A stretch of DNA of 64,000 nt from Henricia sp. BOLD:AAB3569 (lineage: Eukaryota > Echinodermata > Asteroidea > Spinulosida > Echinasteridae): NCBI GenBank assembly GCA_037783545.1, contig JBBELK010000375.1, forward strand, positions 1,240,001-1,304,000. Reading direction: 5' to 3'. Position 1 is the first letter of the stretch; each line of letters begins with the position of its first letter. The translations under genes and the position numbers were made by a program. Positions 44,062 through 55,227 of this stretch are shown here, piece after piece. The notes beneath the pieces are model-generated. The model saw only the letters and a program-made list of their open reading frames with translations, was not told the origin of the DNA and ran no database searches.

Positions 44062-44422
44062 TATGCTAAAAGGAATGAAGAATGAAAGAAAAATGTTATC
44101 TGAGAAGTTTAAGATGATGGTGTAATTCTCGTGTTTCGCATGATTAGCGTCTGGAGGTGTAGGCCTACATGTACTGAGGTGGTTTCTTTCATATGCACGC
44201 TAATTAGTATCTACTTGACCGGACTAATTTTGTTTCTAGGTTTCTTCTCCAAAATACACAAACAATGGGAACGCAGGAACATGTATTTACAAATGTTGGG
44301 ATATTAACATGATCTAATACAAAGTCACCATATAACATTAAATGGGCATAACATTGAACAGGCGGTGCTCCACAACATTTTAAATGCAAAGTGTAAATTG
44401 GCTTCCCAAAAAAAATGTACAA
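44062..44422 (-). other. 3' flank of the minus-strand exon
   Basis: Probably holds the 3' untranslated region of the exon at 44423-44856. On the minus strand ATTAAA occurs at about 44056-44061, inside the neighbouring MITE end, and could act as a polyadenylation signal. No other feature. Confidence 0.35.
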
Positions 44423-44856
44423 TTAAATTGAACACAGATAACGAAAAGTAACACTAAATCTTTCAGATCCTTCGGTTTTAAAACCTATGTATTTGACATC
44501 TGGGCGCTCTTTATTGGTGTCCTGAACGAATGGCCGCATATCGCCTTCCTGTCCCATGGCTATCTTCCCGGTAGCAACGTCGTATGTCAGCCATAAGCCG
44601 CGAAACTCATCCGGGCTGAGTAGATAGGGACTATTAAAGAGCCTCGTGGAGCCGGGGCCGGAGTCGTAAGTAAAGGAAAGGTATGACTGTTTTTGGCCGG
44701 AAGGATTCATGCGGACGACGATGGTCTCTTTTGTAGGTTGGTGGCTTAGGATTATATTGGCCCCTTTCTGGCCCTGGATGCTTAGGGCGATTCTCTTGAC
44801 ATTGACGGCCGAGGGATGGAACTTCACTTCAGTCCCCGTCACCACCGTCTCGCATT
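44423..44856 (-). CDS. Terminal exon, FAMeT-like (Methyltransf_FA) domain
   Basis: The minus-strand exon follows the acceptor TTGTTGTTCTTAAG and starts AA|TGC GAG ACG, finishing a codon split with an upstream exon. It encodes about 143 residues ending YLCSI before TAA. Wording such as SYLSFTYDSG, LLSPDEFRGLWLTYD, GKIAMGQEG and VKYIGFKTEG fits the domain first named after farnesoic acid O-methyltransferase. In most animals that is a carbohydrate-binding-like beta-sandwich in secreted or surface proteins, not an enzyme. The gene's earlier exons must lie at higher coordinates; I could not find them with confidence. The domain assignment is from memory of the pattern. Confidence 0.65.
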
Positions 44857-45830
44857 CTTAAGAACAACAATCAAGAAAGGAAGTATTTGGCAGAAATATA
44901 TTGGTAGATTACCAAAATATCGTGTGGGCAATTGGAAGAGTATTAAAACAAAATTAGGAATTTAAATATAGAGAGTACTACTTGAAAGCCGTGTTCCGGG
45001 TATTTTATTATTATGTCTGTTGAGATCCAATGGTGGATAAAATAAGGTTTTGAATGCAGATAGACAATAAAATCTGGACAGATTTTGCAACCGTAACGAT
45101 TGAAATTATTAGAAACGAAATGTAAAAACTAAAGTGCTAAAATGAACCACAGCCTGTGCACGAAGTGTTTTTGAAGCCAAGTGGTGTAAGGGCGAAGTGG
45201 TTTTGAGGCAAGGTGGCTTTTGGGGAGAAGTGGGACGAAAAATAATTGTTTTGCTCATTTCTCAAAGACTATAGCACTTCAGACAAAACCATTTTAGGTA
45301 AAGTTTACTACCGTCATCATGTTTATATTTTGTAAGTTATGTGTAAATCTGGGAACATTTCGGATTTTCGAGATTACCAATGATGTGTTCTAACTTTAAA
45401 AAGCCCTAATAGTACATTCATAGACAAAGGACGCACTTACATGTGATATACAAAAAGTGTCTGTATCAATTTTGACTATTAAACCAACCCTTGACCCACA
45501 GCAACTACAAAAGCAACTTCCTTCCCCAAGTCATGACACAATTGGTATATAACTAGTCACAATTAACACTGTAGATGGAATGAAATTTTAAACAACTGAA
45601 TGTTTCAATAAAACAATAAACTCTTTAACATAAATATAAAAACTAGCAGGTGAATTGAAAAAGTAACTGGATTTCATTAATAAGTGTAATGGTATTGCAC
45701 TGTCTCTCAACCAGTTTGTGCGATATCTGATTTGCGGCCCGGTAGGCCTAAGTGAATATCTAGTCGTATACGAACAGAAGCACAGCTAGGGTAATGCCGA
45801 GAATGTGGTGACTGGCACATGAGTCGCTCC
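44857..45830. other. Intron-like spacer with dispersed repeat H
   Basis: 45150-45400 repeats the unit described at 34660-35050 (CCTGTGCACGAAGTG, CTCAAAGACTATAGCAC, TTTTCGAGATTACCAAT). The remaining sequence is AT-rich without a supported exon. If the exon at 44423 is real, this is the start of its upstream intron. Confidence 0.45.
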
Positions 45831-46290
45831 ACAGTAAAGGGGTCATTTTGGCAACACAGACCACATTTTCGAGGAAATACCTTTGTCTGGTCTCAAAATA
45901 AAAGAAATAAGTTTAAGTTGTTCTGAAGAGATAACTTACGAATTGTTACGAATAGTGTGACAACATGCCTTTCTAAAAACCCTGGACGGCCTAAAATGTA
46001 ACACAACTAGTGTCCGTCCCGATTACGAGCGTATATTGGAAATTTGAACACAGGGATTTTAGAGAGGCATGTTGTCACACTATTTGTAACCCTTTTTGGG
46101 CCTAAGTTATCTCTTTATAGAACAACCTAAACTTATTTATTTTATTTTGAGACCAGACAAATGTATTTTCTTTAAATTTCCAATATACGCTCGTAATCGG
46201 GACGGACACTAGTTGTGTTACATTTTAGGCCGTCCAGGTTTTTAGAAAGGCATGTTAATTGTCTGTGTTGCCAAAATGCCCCTTTACTGT
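45831..46290. mobile_element. 460-bp element with nested inverted repeats
   Basis: Ends ACAGTAAAGGGGTCATTTTG and the inverse CAAAATGCCCCTTTACTGT. Inner halves also pair over most of their length: AACATGCCTTTCTAAAAACC with its inverse, and CCGTCCCGATTACGAGCG with its inverse. It is thus an almost complete palindrome with a short unpaired centre. Non-coding. Confidence 0.8.
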
Positions 46291-46539
46291 AGAAAGATTC
46301 GCATATTCTTTGCAAATACAGTACATCAGTGTTTACCTCGTGCCGCAAGACTATCCATGTTCAACATTACAAGTGCATGTTCATAGGATTGGTACCGCTC
46401 CCCAATTATTATTTCTTTCTAGTATTCATACCAAGGATTCCTCAATAGTGCTCATTGCACTGTCACTCGAAAGCGTGAGGAAACTCATGAAGAATTATAA
46501 TTAGAAATGGCAAGAGACACCGGGTATGATCCCTTTGCT
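46291..46539. other. Short spacer, no gene recognised
   Basis: Mixed sequence between a MITE and a SINE; nothing supported. Confidence 0.35.
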
Positions 46540-46737
46540 CTTCACGAAAGAATGCTCTGGGATCCCTAGAGTGCGCTACCATTACCTAACACACTGGACC
46601 AACGGCTTTACATCCCTTCCGAAGGATAGAGCAAGTGTGGTTGAGTGCCTTGCTCAAGGGCACAGGTACCGTAGCCAGGTTTCCACCGATGATTGCGAGT
46701 CAATGACTTAAACCGCTCGGCCACAGTACCCCACACA
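46540..46737 (-). mobile_element. tRNA-derived SINE with V-SINE-like core
   Basis: On the minus strand CTGTGGCCGAGCGGTTTAAG is a tRNA-like box A head (Leu/Ser type). CCCTTGAGCAAGGCACTCAA followed by CACACTTGCTC resembles the core shared by V-SINE-type elements of fish and other deuterostomes. Box B is decayed (CGGTGGAAACCTGGC). It is an older insertion than the SINE at 16732; I found no target duplication. Confidence 0.65.
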
Positions 46738-47618
46738 TGCCCTATGATAATTCTGGATCGATTGTAACTTTGACGCGTGCTCAACCGTAATACCTGCTGA
46801 CCATATACAGGTGCCGCATACTGGGCAAATTTTCGTAGCAACCGCAACATGTGTAGTTTTCTGTTTCCATTTGAGAACCTTATCAATGTGGGTATTCCGC
46901 TTAAACGGCCTTGACATGCAAAACAACTGTATGCCTAGTCTTTGCTTCATATGATGGATTACATGTACTTGTTTAGCAAGACATTACAAATTAAAACAGT
47001 TCCCCTTTAACGCACTCCCCATTCCCTATTGCCTTCCCCGATGGTCTCCGGAAGTGTGGCCCAACGCGAGACTTACACCGTCTATTGACCCCGCCCCTTC
47101 CCCCGAATCCCAATCCCAATCCTACAGGCATTCGGATTCGGATTAAAATCCGGTAGTAGGTGCTTGTCAAAATCCGGTGAGATTCGGATTGGGTGCATGG
47201 GTGGTCATATTTGGTGGAGTTTGGATTGGGATTTGTGGTGGTTGGGTGGTCTTACTTGGGTGGATGGGTGTGTGCATGTATGGTCATACACTATGAGCAA
47301 CTAACAATGGAAATTGGGCACAAACCATTGTTATTAACAATGGTGTGTGCCCAATTTCCATTGTTAGTTGCTCATAGTGATATCCGGTGCGATTGGAATT
47401 GGGATTCGGGGGTGGAGGAGGCGGGTAGAGGTGGTATAGAGGAGACCGGGATTTGGGGGTGGGTGTGTGGTCATATCTGGTGCGATTAGGATTTGAGGGT
47501 GGGGTGGAGGTTGGATTTAGGTAAGGTTCAAAGTGACTTGTCATTACCACTACCGCACCCCCTCCCTCTACCTGCCCCCACACTAATGTCTTCCAATACA
47601 CATCATTATCGTCATCCT
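46738..47618. other. No gene; G-T-rich stretch and one strong hairpin
   Basis: 47100-47560 is built of GGATTCGGATT, GGTGGTCATA and TTGGGATTxGG words, a degenerate low-complexity region. In its middle (47291-47377) lies a near-perfect hairpin with 40-base arms: CTATGAGCAACTAACAATGG then AAATTGGGCACA, and the inverse. I see no exon. Confidence 0.5.
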
Positions 47619-49018
47619 GGGGTCGCTTTCACCAAACTCTTCGTACGTTAAGGTCCATAATAAGGCTTGCGATGGACCCTAGGGCTGCGATGGATCGTGG
47701 CTACGATGGGTGCTGCGGTGGGTTTCACCAAACCTATCGTAAGCGTGATGCGTTCGATTATCGATTAAGGATATTTGCATATTTACTCTGAGGCTGTTTG
47801 CTGTGCTGAATTATGTTTTTAATAAAACGGTCGTTGGCTACACAAGTTTAAAAGGTCCCCGTGTCCGTTCTGCGCAGTGCAAGCGTGCGCGTTAAATTTG
47901 GCGCGCAGCTTGCGGGACGCGTACCATACATTTTGTGCAGTCACCAAGTGCGTGGGCGGTTTTTGTTTTTCGCGTTTTTAAGTCGCGCGTATAGGACGCG
48001 TGTAGAACACGGTAGCATCTTTCAAATTTGTATTCCATGTACGTACACGACGTTGTGGCCGACGTAGACAATGGATGGCCAACAGCTGCAGCGGCAGCAG
48101 CCGCAGCATAGCTTCCGTGTTTTTACATGCAGCAAAAACATCGACACTAAAAAGGCCCTGTAGATGATCTGTTTTTGAGCGATTCTGCGAATAAAACCAT
48201 TATACATCAAAAGAAAGACATCAACAAACTCATCCGAAGAAATTTCAGCTTTGTCAAATATACCACGTTTAAAAAAACCATGAAAATCCATATGCATTTT
48301 CCTGGTCTTGGCGGGGTGTTTCAAATATTCGTTCTCAGCTTGATCGGGTACTATGTGGCTTGCGTCATGCACTCTGTAGCGCACATACTGCGTGTGCGCG
48401 CGATCCATAAAAATGCATCGCGTTGGAACACGCACACGGAGTACACAGCGCCCATGCATTTTGGACCGCGTAGATGAGAACCAAAAATAAGTAAATCGTT
48501 TGCAAACGCTCTAAATAATTTCATCTTTACGGATTATTTTCTGGTAAAATTATATCATTTTGAGCGAAAACCTTTCATTGGATAGTTGCTATTAATTCAA
48601 TCTTTACTTTCAGAACTTTTCCCCTGTAAACTCGTCGATTACTTTTTGGGGTCATTGCAAATGATCCACTGGGCCTTTAACAGTTTTGAAGTGACACTTT
48701 GTTACCTGCTAAAATCGTATGTATCGAATTTTAAAATGGTATCTCGTTTATTATCGCTTAGCATATAATATATCAAGAGTGACAATCAGTTGTTTTTGGG
48801 AGCCAGAATTCGTTTCGTCTTCCAAAAATCGCAAAAAAGTACGCTACGATGACCCATTGTCTTATCGTAGCTTACGGTGCGTTGCCATGGCAGATGTGCA
48901 TCGGTACACTCATCGCAAGTTTCTTGAAATTGATCTTAGGACGCAACACGAGTTACGGAGCGGTAATCCATCGCATCGCGAGTTACGAATGATTGTAAAC
49001 GTTATTGAAATCGACCCC
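47619..49018 (+). mobile_element. MITE family A, copy 2, with a nested MITE
   Basis: Complete at both ends: GGGGTCGCTTTCACCAAAC and GAAATCGACCCC. It matches 2852-3920 throughout, apart from the insertion at 48151-48677 and the G tract of copy 1. A direct neighbour begins at its last base. Confidence 0.75.
48151..48677. mobile_element. 527-bp MITE flanked by TAA
   Basis: Left end AAAGGCCCTGTAGATGATC; the right end is the inverse with two differences (GATCCACTGGGCCTTT). TAA stands on both sides and is once in the uninterrupted family A site (CACTGAACAG, with a change). A 3-base TWA duplication is typical of PIF/Harbinger, of which a broken transposase is present at 28529. Confidence 0.7.
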
Positions 49019-49936
49019 AGCAGCCGATTTCACATAACTTTACGCAATTGCGCAAGTCCACTTACGCCATAAATTATTGCGCAACTTGCGCAATACGTTG
49101 CGGCGCGTTTTACGAAAGTTGCGCCACATTTGGATATGGCGCAACTCGCCGACTTACGCCATAAAATGTGGCGTAACTTGCGCAATGGTTTTTGGTGGCG
49201 TAAGTTGGAAAAATGTGTCGTAGAACAGTGGAAAGTGGCGATAATGCAGCTATAGCTACACGTGCTTATTTACCGCATCGTCAACGAACTGAACCCCAGC
49301 CTTCCGTTAGTAGAAAACAGCCTTTATCAGTGAAATCTGCGACGCGACGCATGATGACCGAGCGACGGCAGCCATGATGACCGTGCAAAATTTGTCAAAA
49401 ACAACGACGTATGTTTTATGTATGACTATTTTATCAAGCGCAAACATCAAATAGGCCTAGTCGTTGATAAACTAGAAATTAGCCTCGTCCTAGAAGTTAC
49501 AAGTGCTAAAGTGAAAAAATAAACGTTGCGCAGCTGAGGAGAGTTTCGTGAAATCGATCTTGGGTTTATTGCGCAGCTACGCCATAAAGTTTCGTGAAAT
49601 CGGCTGCTGCAGCCGATTTTACGAATCCTTGCGCACTGCGTAAGCCCGCTTGCGCAGCTTTTTATTGCGTAAGCTGCGCAACATTTCTGTGATAATTACA
49701 CGCAAGCCTATTGGGCTTATGGCATTTTCAAAAATTGCGCAAGCTGCGCAATTTTTCGTGAAATCGGCTGCAGCAGCCGATTTCACGAAAGAGTGCGCAG
49801 CTTGCGCAACTTTTGCAAAATGGCGCAAGCCCTATAGCTTGCGTGTAATTTTCACAGGAATGTTGCGCAGCCTACGCAATAAAATGTTGCGCAAACGGAC
49901 TTACGCAGTGCGTTAGGATTCGTGAAATCGGCTGCT
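49018..49936. mobile_element. Three abutting MITEs with GCAGCCGATTTCACGAA ends
   Basis: Unit 1 is 49018-49607 (590 bp), unit 2 is 49608-49771 and unit 3 is 49772-49936 (about 165 bp each). Each starts GCAGCCGATTT and ends AAATCGGCTGC. Units 2 and 3 are inverted copies of each other (TGCGCAGCTTGCGCAA, ATGGCGCAAGCC). Interiors are full of TTGCGCAA words. They sit end to end with no spacer, as if each new copy prefers an existing terminus. Confidence 0.75.
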
Positions 49937-50649
49937 GGTCCTTTAAGACCAGCTGTGCGTACGTTCATGTGTGCATACGCGTACACACACACGCGCCTAC
50001 CATGCACGTGCGTAGGATAGGGCGTGCGAAGATGGCATGCACAGTCCGTTGTGGGCTTTTGCCGCACACGCAACACGCGGCAGCCGAGCCGTATTGATTG
50101 CTTTCGATGACGTATTACATGCGGGAATGTGTGGTGGGCAACAGTCACGCGCGTACACACGCGCGCCAATAGACGCACATGAACACGCGTAATAAATACT
50201 CACCAGCGTATTTTCATTCGAAGATGCCACACGCGCGTTGCGATACGTTCAAAATATTGAGCATGTAGTCAGCTTGTAAACACGAAGGTGCTTCTACTTG
50301 ATCGCGATTTTTAGCCTGAAGAAATACGTTTTTATCTTTATCGATACAACAGCCATGGCGCAACAACATAAAGCAAGGTTAAGCAACGGAGGTAAGTGCA
50401 ACCATTTTGCTTTTCTTGCTCTTTTTTGCCGGTTATCACTCGAGCCACGTGCGTTATGACAAATGCCAACCAAAATGGTGGATGGAAGGCGTGACGTCAC
50501 CGAAAAGCAATCAATACACATGGAAGTCTAGCCGGTACAAATTCACCTACTCCTTCGAGCTTTGTTTACGCGCGACACATTTTTCTCATTTTTGGAAATA
50601 AGAAAGAAAATGTTTCTGCTCTTTTTGTTCATAGTGTCTGGTAAAACAT
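49937..50649. other. CpG-rich stretch with a possible first exon
   Basis: 50000-50230 is CpG-rich and may be a promoter region. At 50355 an ATG in GCCATGGCG context opens MAQQHKARLSNGG and runs to GGAG|GTAAGT at 50391/50392, a strong donor. That would be a 12-codon first coding exon in phase 1. No partner exon in a fitting phase was found downstream, so this stays a suggestion. Confidence 0.3.
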
Positions 50650-51336
50650 ATTACTATACCTCATAAATATTCATGAGGCAGCCGCGGTATTTCATTGGTC
50701 CATTCCAGCAACTCAGCCGTGTGTTAGTTTTTACTAACACACGGGTACTATCACACGGCCTAGATTTGTCCCAGTACACTGTGATCTTTTTACCAATGAC
50801 GCACGCGCTTCTCGTTCGTGCAGTAGAGATAAGTGCAAGAGCTCATTGTACCAGTCTATTATGGTATAAATCAAAATGGCATCCAGCGGTGCTCGTTTTG
50901 CGATGTAAATAGAGGAAAAACATGGACAAAAAAAGACGCTAAAGAAACAAAACGAGCAGTAGAAAAGCAGTTTGCATACTTGCAACATACGGTGAATGCA
51001 GGGGAATGACCATAAATAAGGTAGAACAGTTAGAAAAAAGGAAATTAAATGACTTTCTACTTTGCGACGTTCGCACCAAGTCTGACACTGACAGGGTTGA
51101 CGGTGTGGTGAAATGGGCCAATAAAATACCGTGGCTACCTAATGAATATTTCTGAGGTATAGTAAAACAAATACCACATGGTTTTCATGGGAGATAGTGA
51201 AAACTAACGACCCCTCGGTGTTGGATGATTGGCACTATCTCCCTCGGCTTACGCCTCGGGAGATAGTGCCAATCATCCAACACCTCGGGGTTGTTAGTTT
51301 TCACTATCTCCCATCAAACCATGTGGTATTTGTATA
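50650..51336 (+). mobile_element. Composite element family C, copy 2
   Basis: Nearly identical to 36876-37559, including the internal frame (50876-51155) and the terminal foldback. The immediate flanks differ (CATATTACTATACC here, TTCTATTACTATACC there), so the similarity ends sharply at both borders. Confidence 0.75.
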
Positions 51337-51976
51337 CAACCACACAACGGGGTATGTATACGTCTCATTAATACCTAATGAGCGTTTCAGAAATCGAGAA
51401 AATTTCATTTTCGAAAACCGCACTTTTGCTTGCGATTTATCCACTTAAAACAGGCAATTTGAAATAAACTGTAGTATCGAAAAAAGTGCAAAAGCTGGAT
51501 TTTTCTTCAAGGGGTATAGTAGCTGTTTAAAATAAACGCCAAGTTTATAATCAGGTTTTAACTTCACCATTAAAGATATACAGTCCGTGGTTCTATGTTT
51601 TTGTCCGAACGAATTATATAGTTTTTTCTTGTGTATGTGTTTGGTCTGTTTCAAGTTTTAGTTGGAAAACAGGTAAACAAAGTATTTCCCTATTGATTTG
51701 TCCCAGTAGCAGGACAAGGGTTGCAGTTGCTAAAATTTACTGCGCCGAGCGTTTAAAATTATTCGTTTTCTTCTGGGTATATACTTATGGCCGTTGGTAT
51801 AGCGTTTTAGTTTTTCTTACTGCTTTTTGCAGTTTTGAGATGGTCAATTCCATGTCTTTGTTTCCTTTGTGGCCATCACGCATGGTTTGCTAGTGATGTA
51901 TGTTTCCGCCTGATTACGCGCATTGTTTGTTTTTTGTTTTTTTGCGCGGCGGGAGTTCATTTCGGGCGTGGCATTC
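51337..51976. other. Upstream of the two-exon candidate gene
   Basis: AT-rich sequence becoming T-rich. TTTTTCTTACTGCTTTTTGCAG at about 51808-51830 would be a good splice acceptor, so coding or untranslated exon sequence may begin at 51831. An 87-codon frame after it has a Cys-rich start (CLCFLCGHH) but is in a different frame from the downstream exon and is not supported. Confidence 0.35.
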
Positions 51977-52099
51977 ATGGCACAAGCAAACGCATCGCGG
52001 TGCAACCACTCCCGCATTCTTCATTCAACAGTGCCTGGTTTTCTGGAGGCCGGCATACCTGCCCCTGCCAAGATGGATGTCACTTTCTCTCTAATTAAG
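51977..52099 (+). CDS. Candidate first coding exon, unknown protein
   Basis: The ATG at 51977 opens 41 codons (MAQANASRCNHSRIL, ..., MDVTFSLIK) that end exactly in phase 0 before GTAAGG at 52100. An internal ATG at 52073, in CCAAGATGG context, is an alternative start. The next exon with a fitting phase is 54709-55095. No domain is recognised in this part. The exon could begin earlier, after the acceptor-like run near 51830. Confidence 0.4.
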
Positions 52100-52477
52100 G
52101 TAAGGAATTTAGAGTGTTATTCTGCTTTCTAGCGCAGTCAAATATCGAAGGCCTGTTTCATTGCACGATTGCCATTGTCAGGGCTTCCAGCAGGAAGATT
52201 TCTCCCGGTGGGCATATATTGCTACCTAAATTTGGTGCAACCTGCAAAAATCCACCTAACCCCAGATACTAGCATATCTACGGTTCAAAATTCCCGCCAT
52301 GTGATTAAGGGGCCAGTTGTCCAAAAAAAATAAAATAAAATTGATCATGGCGGCAGGCTTTGTGTACAAAACATATGAGACAGGAAACCAAAACAAAAAA
52401 CAAACAAACAAACAAATCCGATAATGTTCGTTAATGTGATCCGATAGGCCTACTTTACAGATATTTCGTCGGGCTAA

Positions 52478-54582
52478 TAGTAGGAGACCAGCCTGTAGGT
52501 CCCGTGACCAAATTCTGGGAACAAAGGTTTGAAAGTGTTTTTGTGTTCCCTGATGAATACCGAACAATTTTGACTTGGGCTTCCCCCTTGAAAATGTCAG
52601 GCATTTCCGGGAGGGGTCAACAAAGGTCAAACAGGGGTCAAAATTCAAATATATTCTAATTGTGTCGATATGCATATCAATCTACTCGCCTAGTCACGAG
52701 GATTCCAAAAATTTATAGTTTGTTATACCTCCGACCTTAAATGAGGGCGCTGTGGTCAAAAACGTCGAAAGGTCAACGCACTTTTGACTGGTGGTCAAAT
52801 TCACCAACACAGTTAACATTGTCCGATTCTAATGATTTTAGTGTCTAATAATATGTTTTCTGACATGGCAAATTCAACTAAGCAACTTTTAAAAGTAAAA
52901 GTGGTTGCCATAACCTTGAAATTTCAAAATGGCTGCTAAAAGGTTAACATAAATTAGCCAAAAACAACAATTTTTTTCCCAAACCCATGGATAAGAAATT
53001 ATTAAATGTTTGTCACCGAAACGTCACGAACAATTGAAACACTACATTTTTAAAACAAATAATGATTTTTAATTATGTGTATCCTTTTTCTTTAGAGCAC
53101 ATGTTCGATATAATATTGTACGGTATACCATATAAAGTGTATAGGTAAATGATGATGATGATGGGCTGTGAATATCTGCAACAATATAGCTTCAACAACA
53201 TGTTCCCTCATTGGGTAAAAGTTTATGGATGCAATGAAACTGACATTTTACGCTTGGTAAGTACCTCATTGAACCTTTCATACTTTTTTTCATATGTGAT
53301 TGGACCAAAGACACAACAAAAAGTTAATATTTACAAAACAATTGATGGCTTAAACTAGGTTTAAATGGGCCAGAGCCCATATGGCAATATTATGTAACGG
53401 TACATTCCTCAAGCTAGTAATATTAATTGAGTATACAGGACATATAATACTCTGAATCATTGCGACCTTATTTCATGCTTGATGAAAATTGGTCGATTTA
53501 CTTGATCTTCTCTGACCCATATGACTCAATTCTCCGACTCAATTCAGTGAGACAACCCACTGGAAAATGATCAGTAATCGTGTTGACCTTTATTGACTTT
53601 GCCGATTTTGAGGTTTAACACCTGTTCTTTGAGTGAAAAAAAGCCCCTTTTCCCCGTGCATCATATATTAAAAAACAAAACCAAACTATCTGTACATGTA
53701 CTTTGAAATGCGTAGCGAGTTGGTGAGAAACATAGACGTACTTTTTATGTACTCACAAAAGTTTGCAGTGCGGCGCTGTTTTCCGTGTCATTTTCCTGCG
53801 CTGAGCGTAGGGTCACGGAGCTCAGTGAGCAGATGCGCGCAATTTGTTCATATGGGTCAGAGAAGATCAAATAAATCGACCAATTTTCATCAAGCATGAA
53901 ATAAGGTCGCAATGATTCAGAGTATTATATGTCCTGTATACTCAATTAATATTACTAGCTTGAGGAATGTAATAATATTGCCATATGGGCTCTGGCCATT
54001 TGTTTTAAAAATGGAGTGTTTCAATTGTTCGTGACGTTTCGGTGACAAACATTTAATAATTTCTTATCCATGGGTTTGGGAAAAAAATTGTTGTTTTTGG
54101 CTAATTTATGTTAACCTTTTAGCAGCCATTTTGAAATTTCAAGGTTATGGCAACCACTTTTACTTTTAAAAGTTGCTTAGTTGAATTTGCCATGTCAGAA
54201 AACATATTATTAGACACTAAAATCATTAGAATCGGATAATGTTAACTGTGTTGGTGAATTTGACCACCAGTCAAAAGTGCGTTGACCTTTCGACGTTTTT
54301 GACCACAGCGCCCTCATTTAAGGTCGGAGGTATAACAAACTATACATTTTTGGAATCCTCATGACTAGACGAGTAATATGATATGCATATCGACACGATT
54401 GGAATATATTTGAATTTTGACCCCTGTTTGACCTTTGTTGACCCCTCCCGGAAATGCCTGACATTTTCAAAGGGGCAGCCCAAGTCAAAATTGTTCGGTA
54501 TTTATCAGGGAACACAAAAACACTTTCAAACCTTTGTTCCCAGAATTTGGTCACGGGACCTACAGGCTGGTCTCCTACTATA
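52478..54582. mobile_element. 2.1 kb foldback with about 735-base arms
   Basis: TAGTAGGAGACCAGCCTG, GGGAGGGGTCAACAAAGG, GCGCTGTGGTCAAAAACG, CATAACCTTGAAATTTC and CATGGATAAGAAATTAT recur as their inverses in the right half. The left arm (52478-53525) holds about 300 extra bases (53064-53368) absent from the right arm (53850-54582), which gives the unbroken text. The centre is about 325 bases. No transposase is seen. Arms this long suggest either an inverted duplication of one element or a foldback transposon. It lies in the intron of the candidate gene. Confidence 0.8.
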
Positions 54583-54708
54583 ATGTTTTAAAGTCGTAAG
54601 TCAGTCAGACCGCTCCGTTCGGAATCTTTGAGTTTACTCAAACATTTTTCGAATTGTTTTTTTTCAGCATTTATATAGATTGCAGTTTCTGTTGCATTCA
54701 TTTTGCAG

Positions 54709-55095
54709 GAAAATGCCGAGGCCTACTACGACGTAGATAGTGCTGCCTCCCCCTTATTCAAGGGTTTATGCAGCGCTTTCAAGATTTCAAAAAGGTGTTT
54801 CGAAGGTCTCGTCGCCGATGGTTGGGAGGATGTCGACCAGCTTTCGAATCTAGATGAGCGCTGGGGAGAGCACATTTCTGCTTTAGCACCCAACAGCGGG
54901 CAACGTCGGAACCTCGAGAAAATGCTGGAGCGGGTGGCTGCTGGTCCCTTGGACCAGGGTGGAAGGAGCGGTCCTTCAAAGAGGCTAAAGGTTCAAGACA
55001 ATGTACCTGAGGACCCAGAACCGGGGAGCGCAAGTAAAGGTGTAGCTAGTCCTAGCACATCCCAAGCAGCTGCGTCTATAACACCAAGGGAGTAA
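54709..55095 (+). CDS. Candidate last exon, SAM-like helical protein
   Basis: After the acceptor TTCATTTTGCAG the frame reads ENAEAYYDVDSAASP, then a helical part of about 65 residues (LCSAFKISKRCFEGLV, GWEDVDQLSNLDERW, NSGQRRNLEKMLERV). A low-complexity tail with a basic KRLKV follows, ending ITPRE before TAA. The spacing of helices and the G-R-L end recall a SAM or similar five-helix domain; this is a guess from pattern. Such domains mediate protein-protein contacts. A second donor-like site (TCTCAG|GTGAAT) lies 20 bases after the stop. The exon joins in phase 0 with 51977-52099. It could also belong to an unknown transposon. Confidence 0.45.
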   Translation, partial: ENAEAYYDVDSAASPLFKGLCSAFKISKRCFEGLVADGWEDVDQLSNLDERWGEHISALAPNSGQRRNLEKMLERVAAGPLDQGGRSGPSKRLKVQDNVPEDPEPGSASKGVASPSTSQAAASITPRE

Positions 55096-55227
55096 TCATG
55101 CAGGGAAACATCTCAGGTGAATGTTAATTATATTATATTACGTTAGCTTTGTCGCCTTTTCTTTGCGTCGGATTTGGTACGTTCAGAACCGCGCATAAGG
55201 AGAGTTGAGAGTTTCCACACGCGAAGC

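Noticed and set aside
51835-52098. Cys-rich 87-codon frame as a zinc-binding protein
   Set aside because: It overlaps the candidate exon in another frame, ends at the donor site region and does not continue in phase into the next exon.
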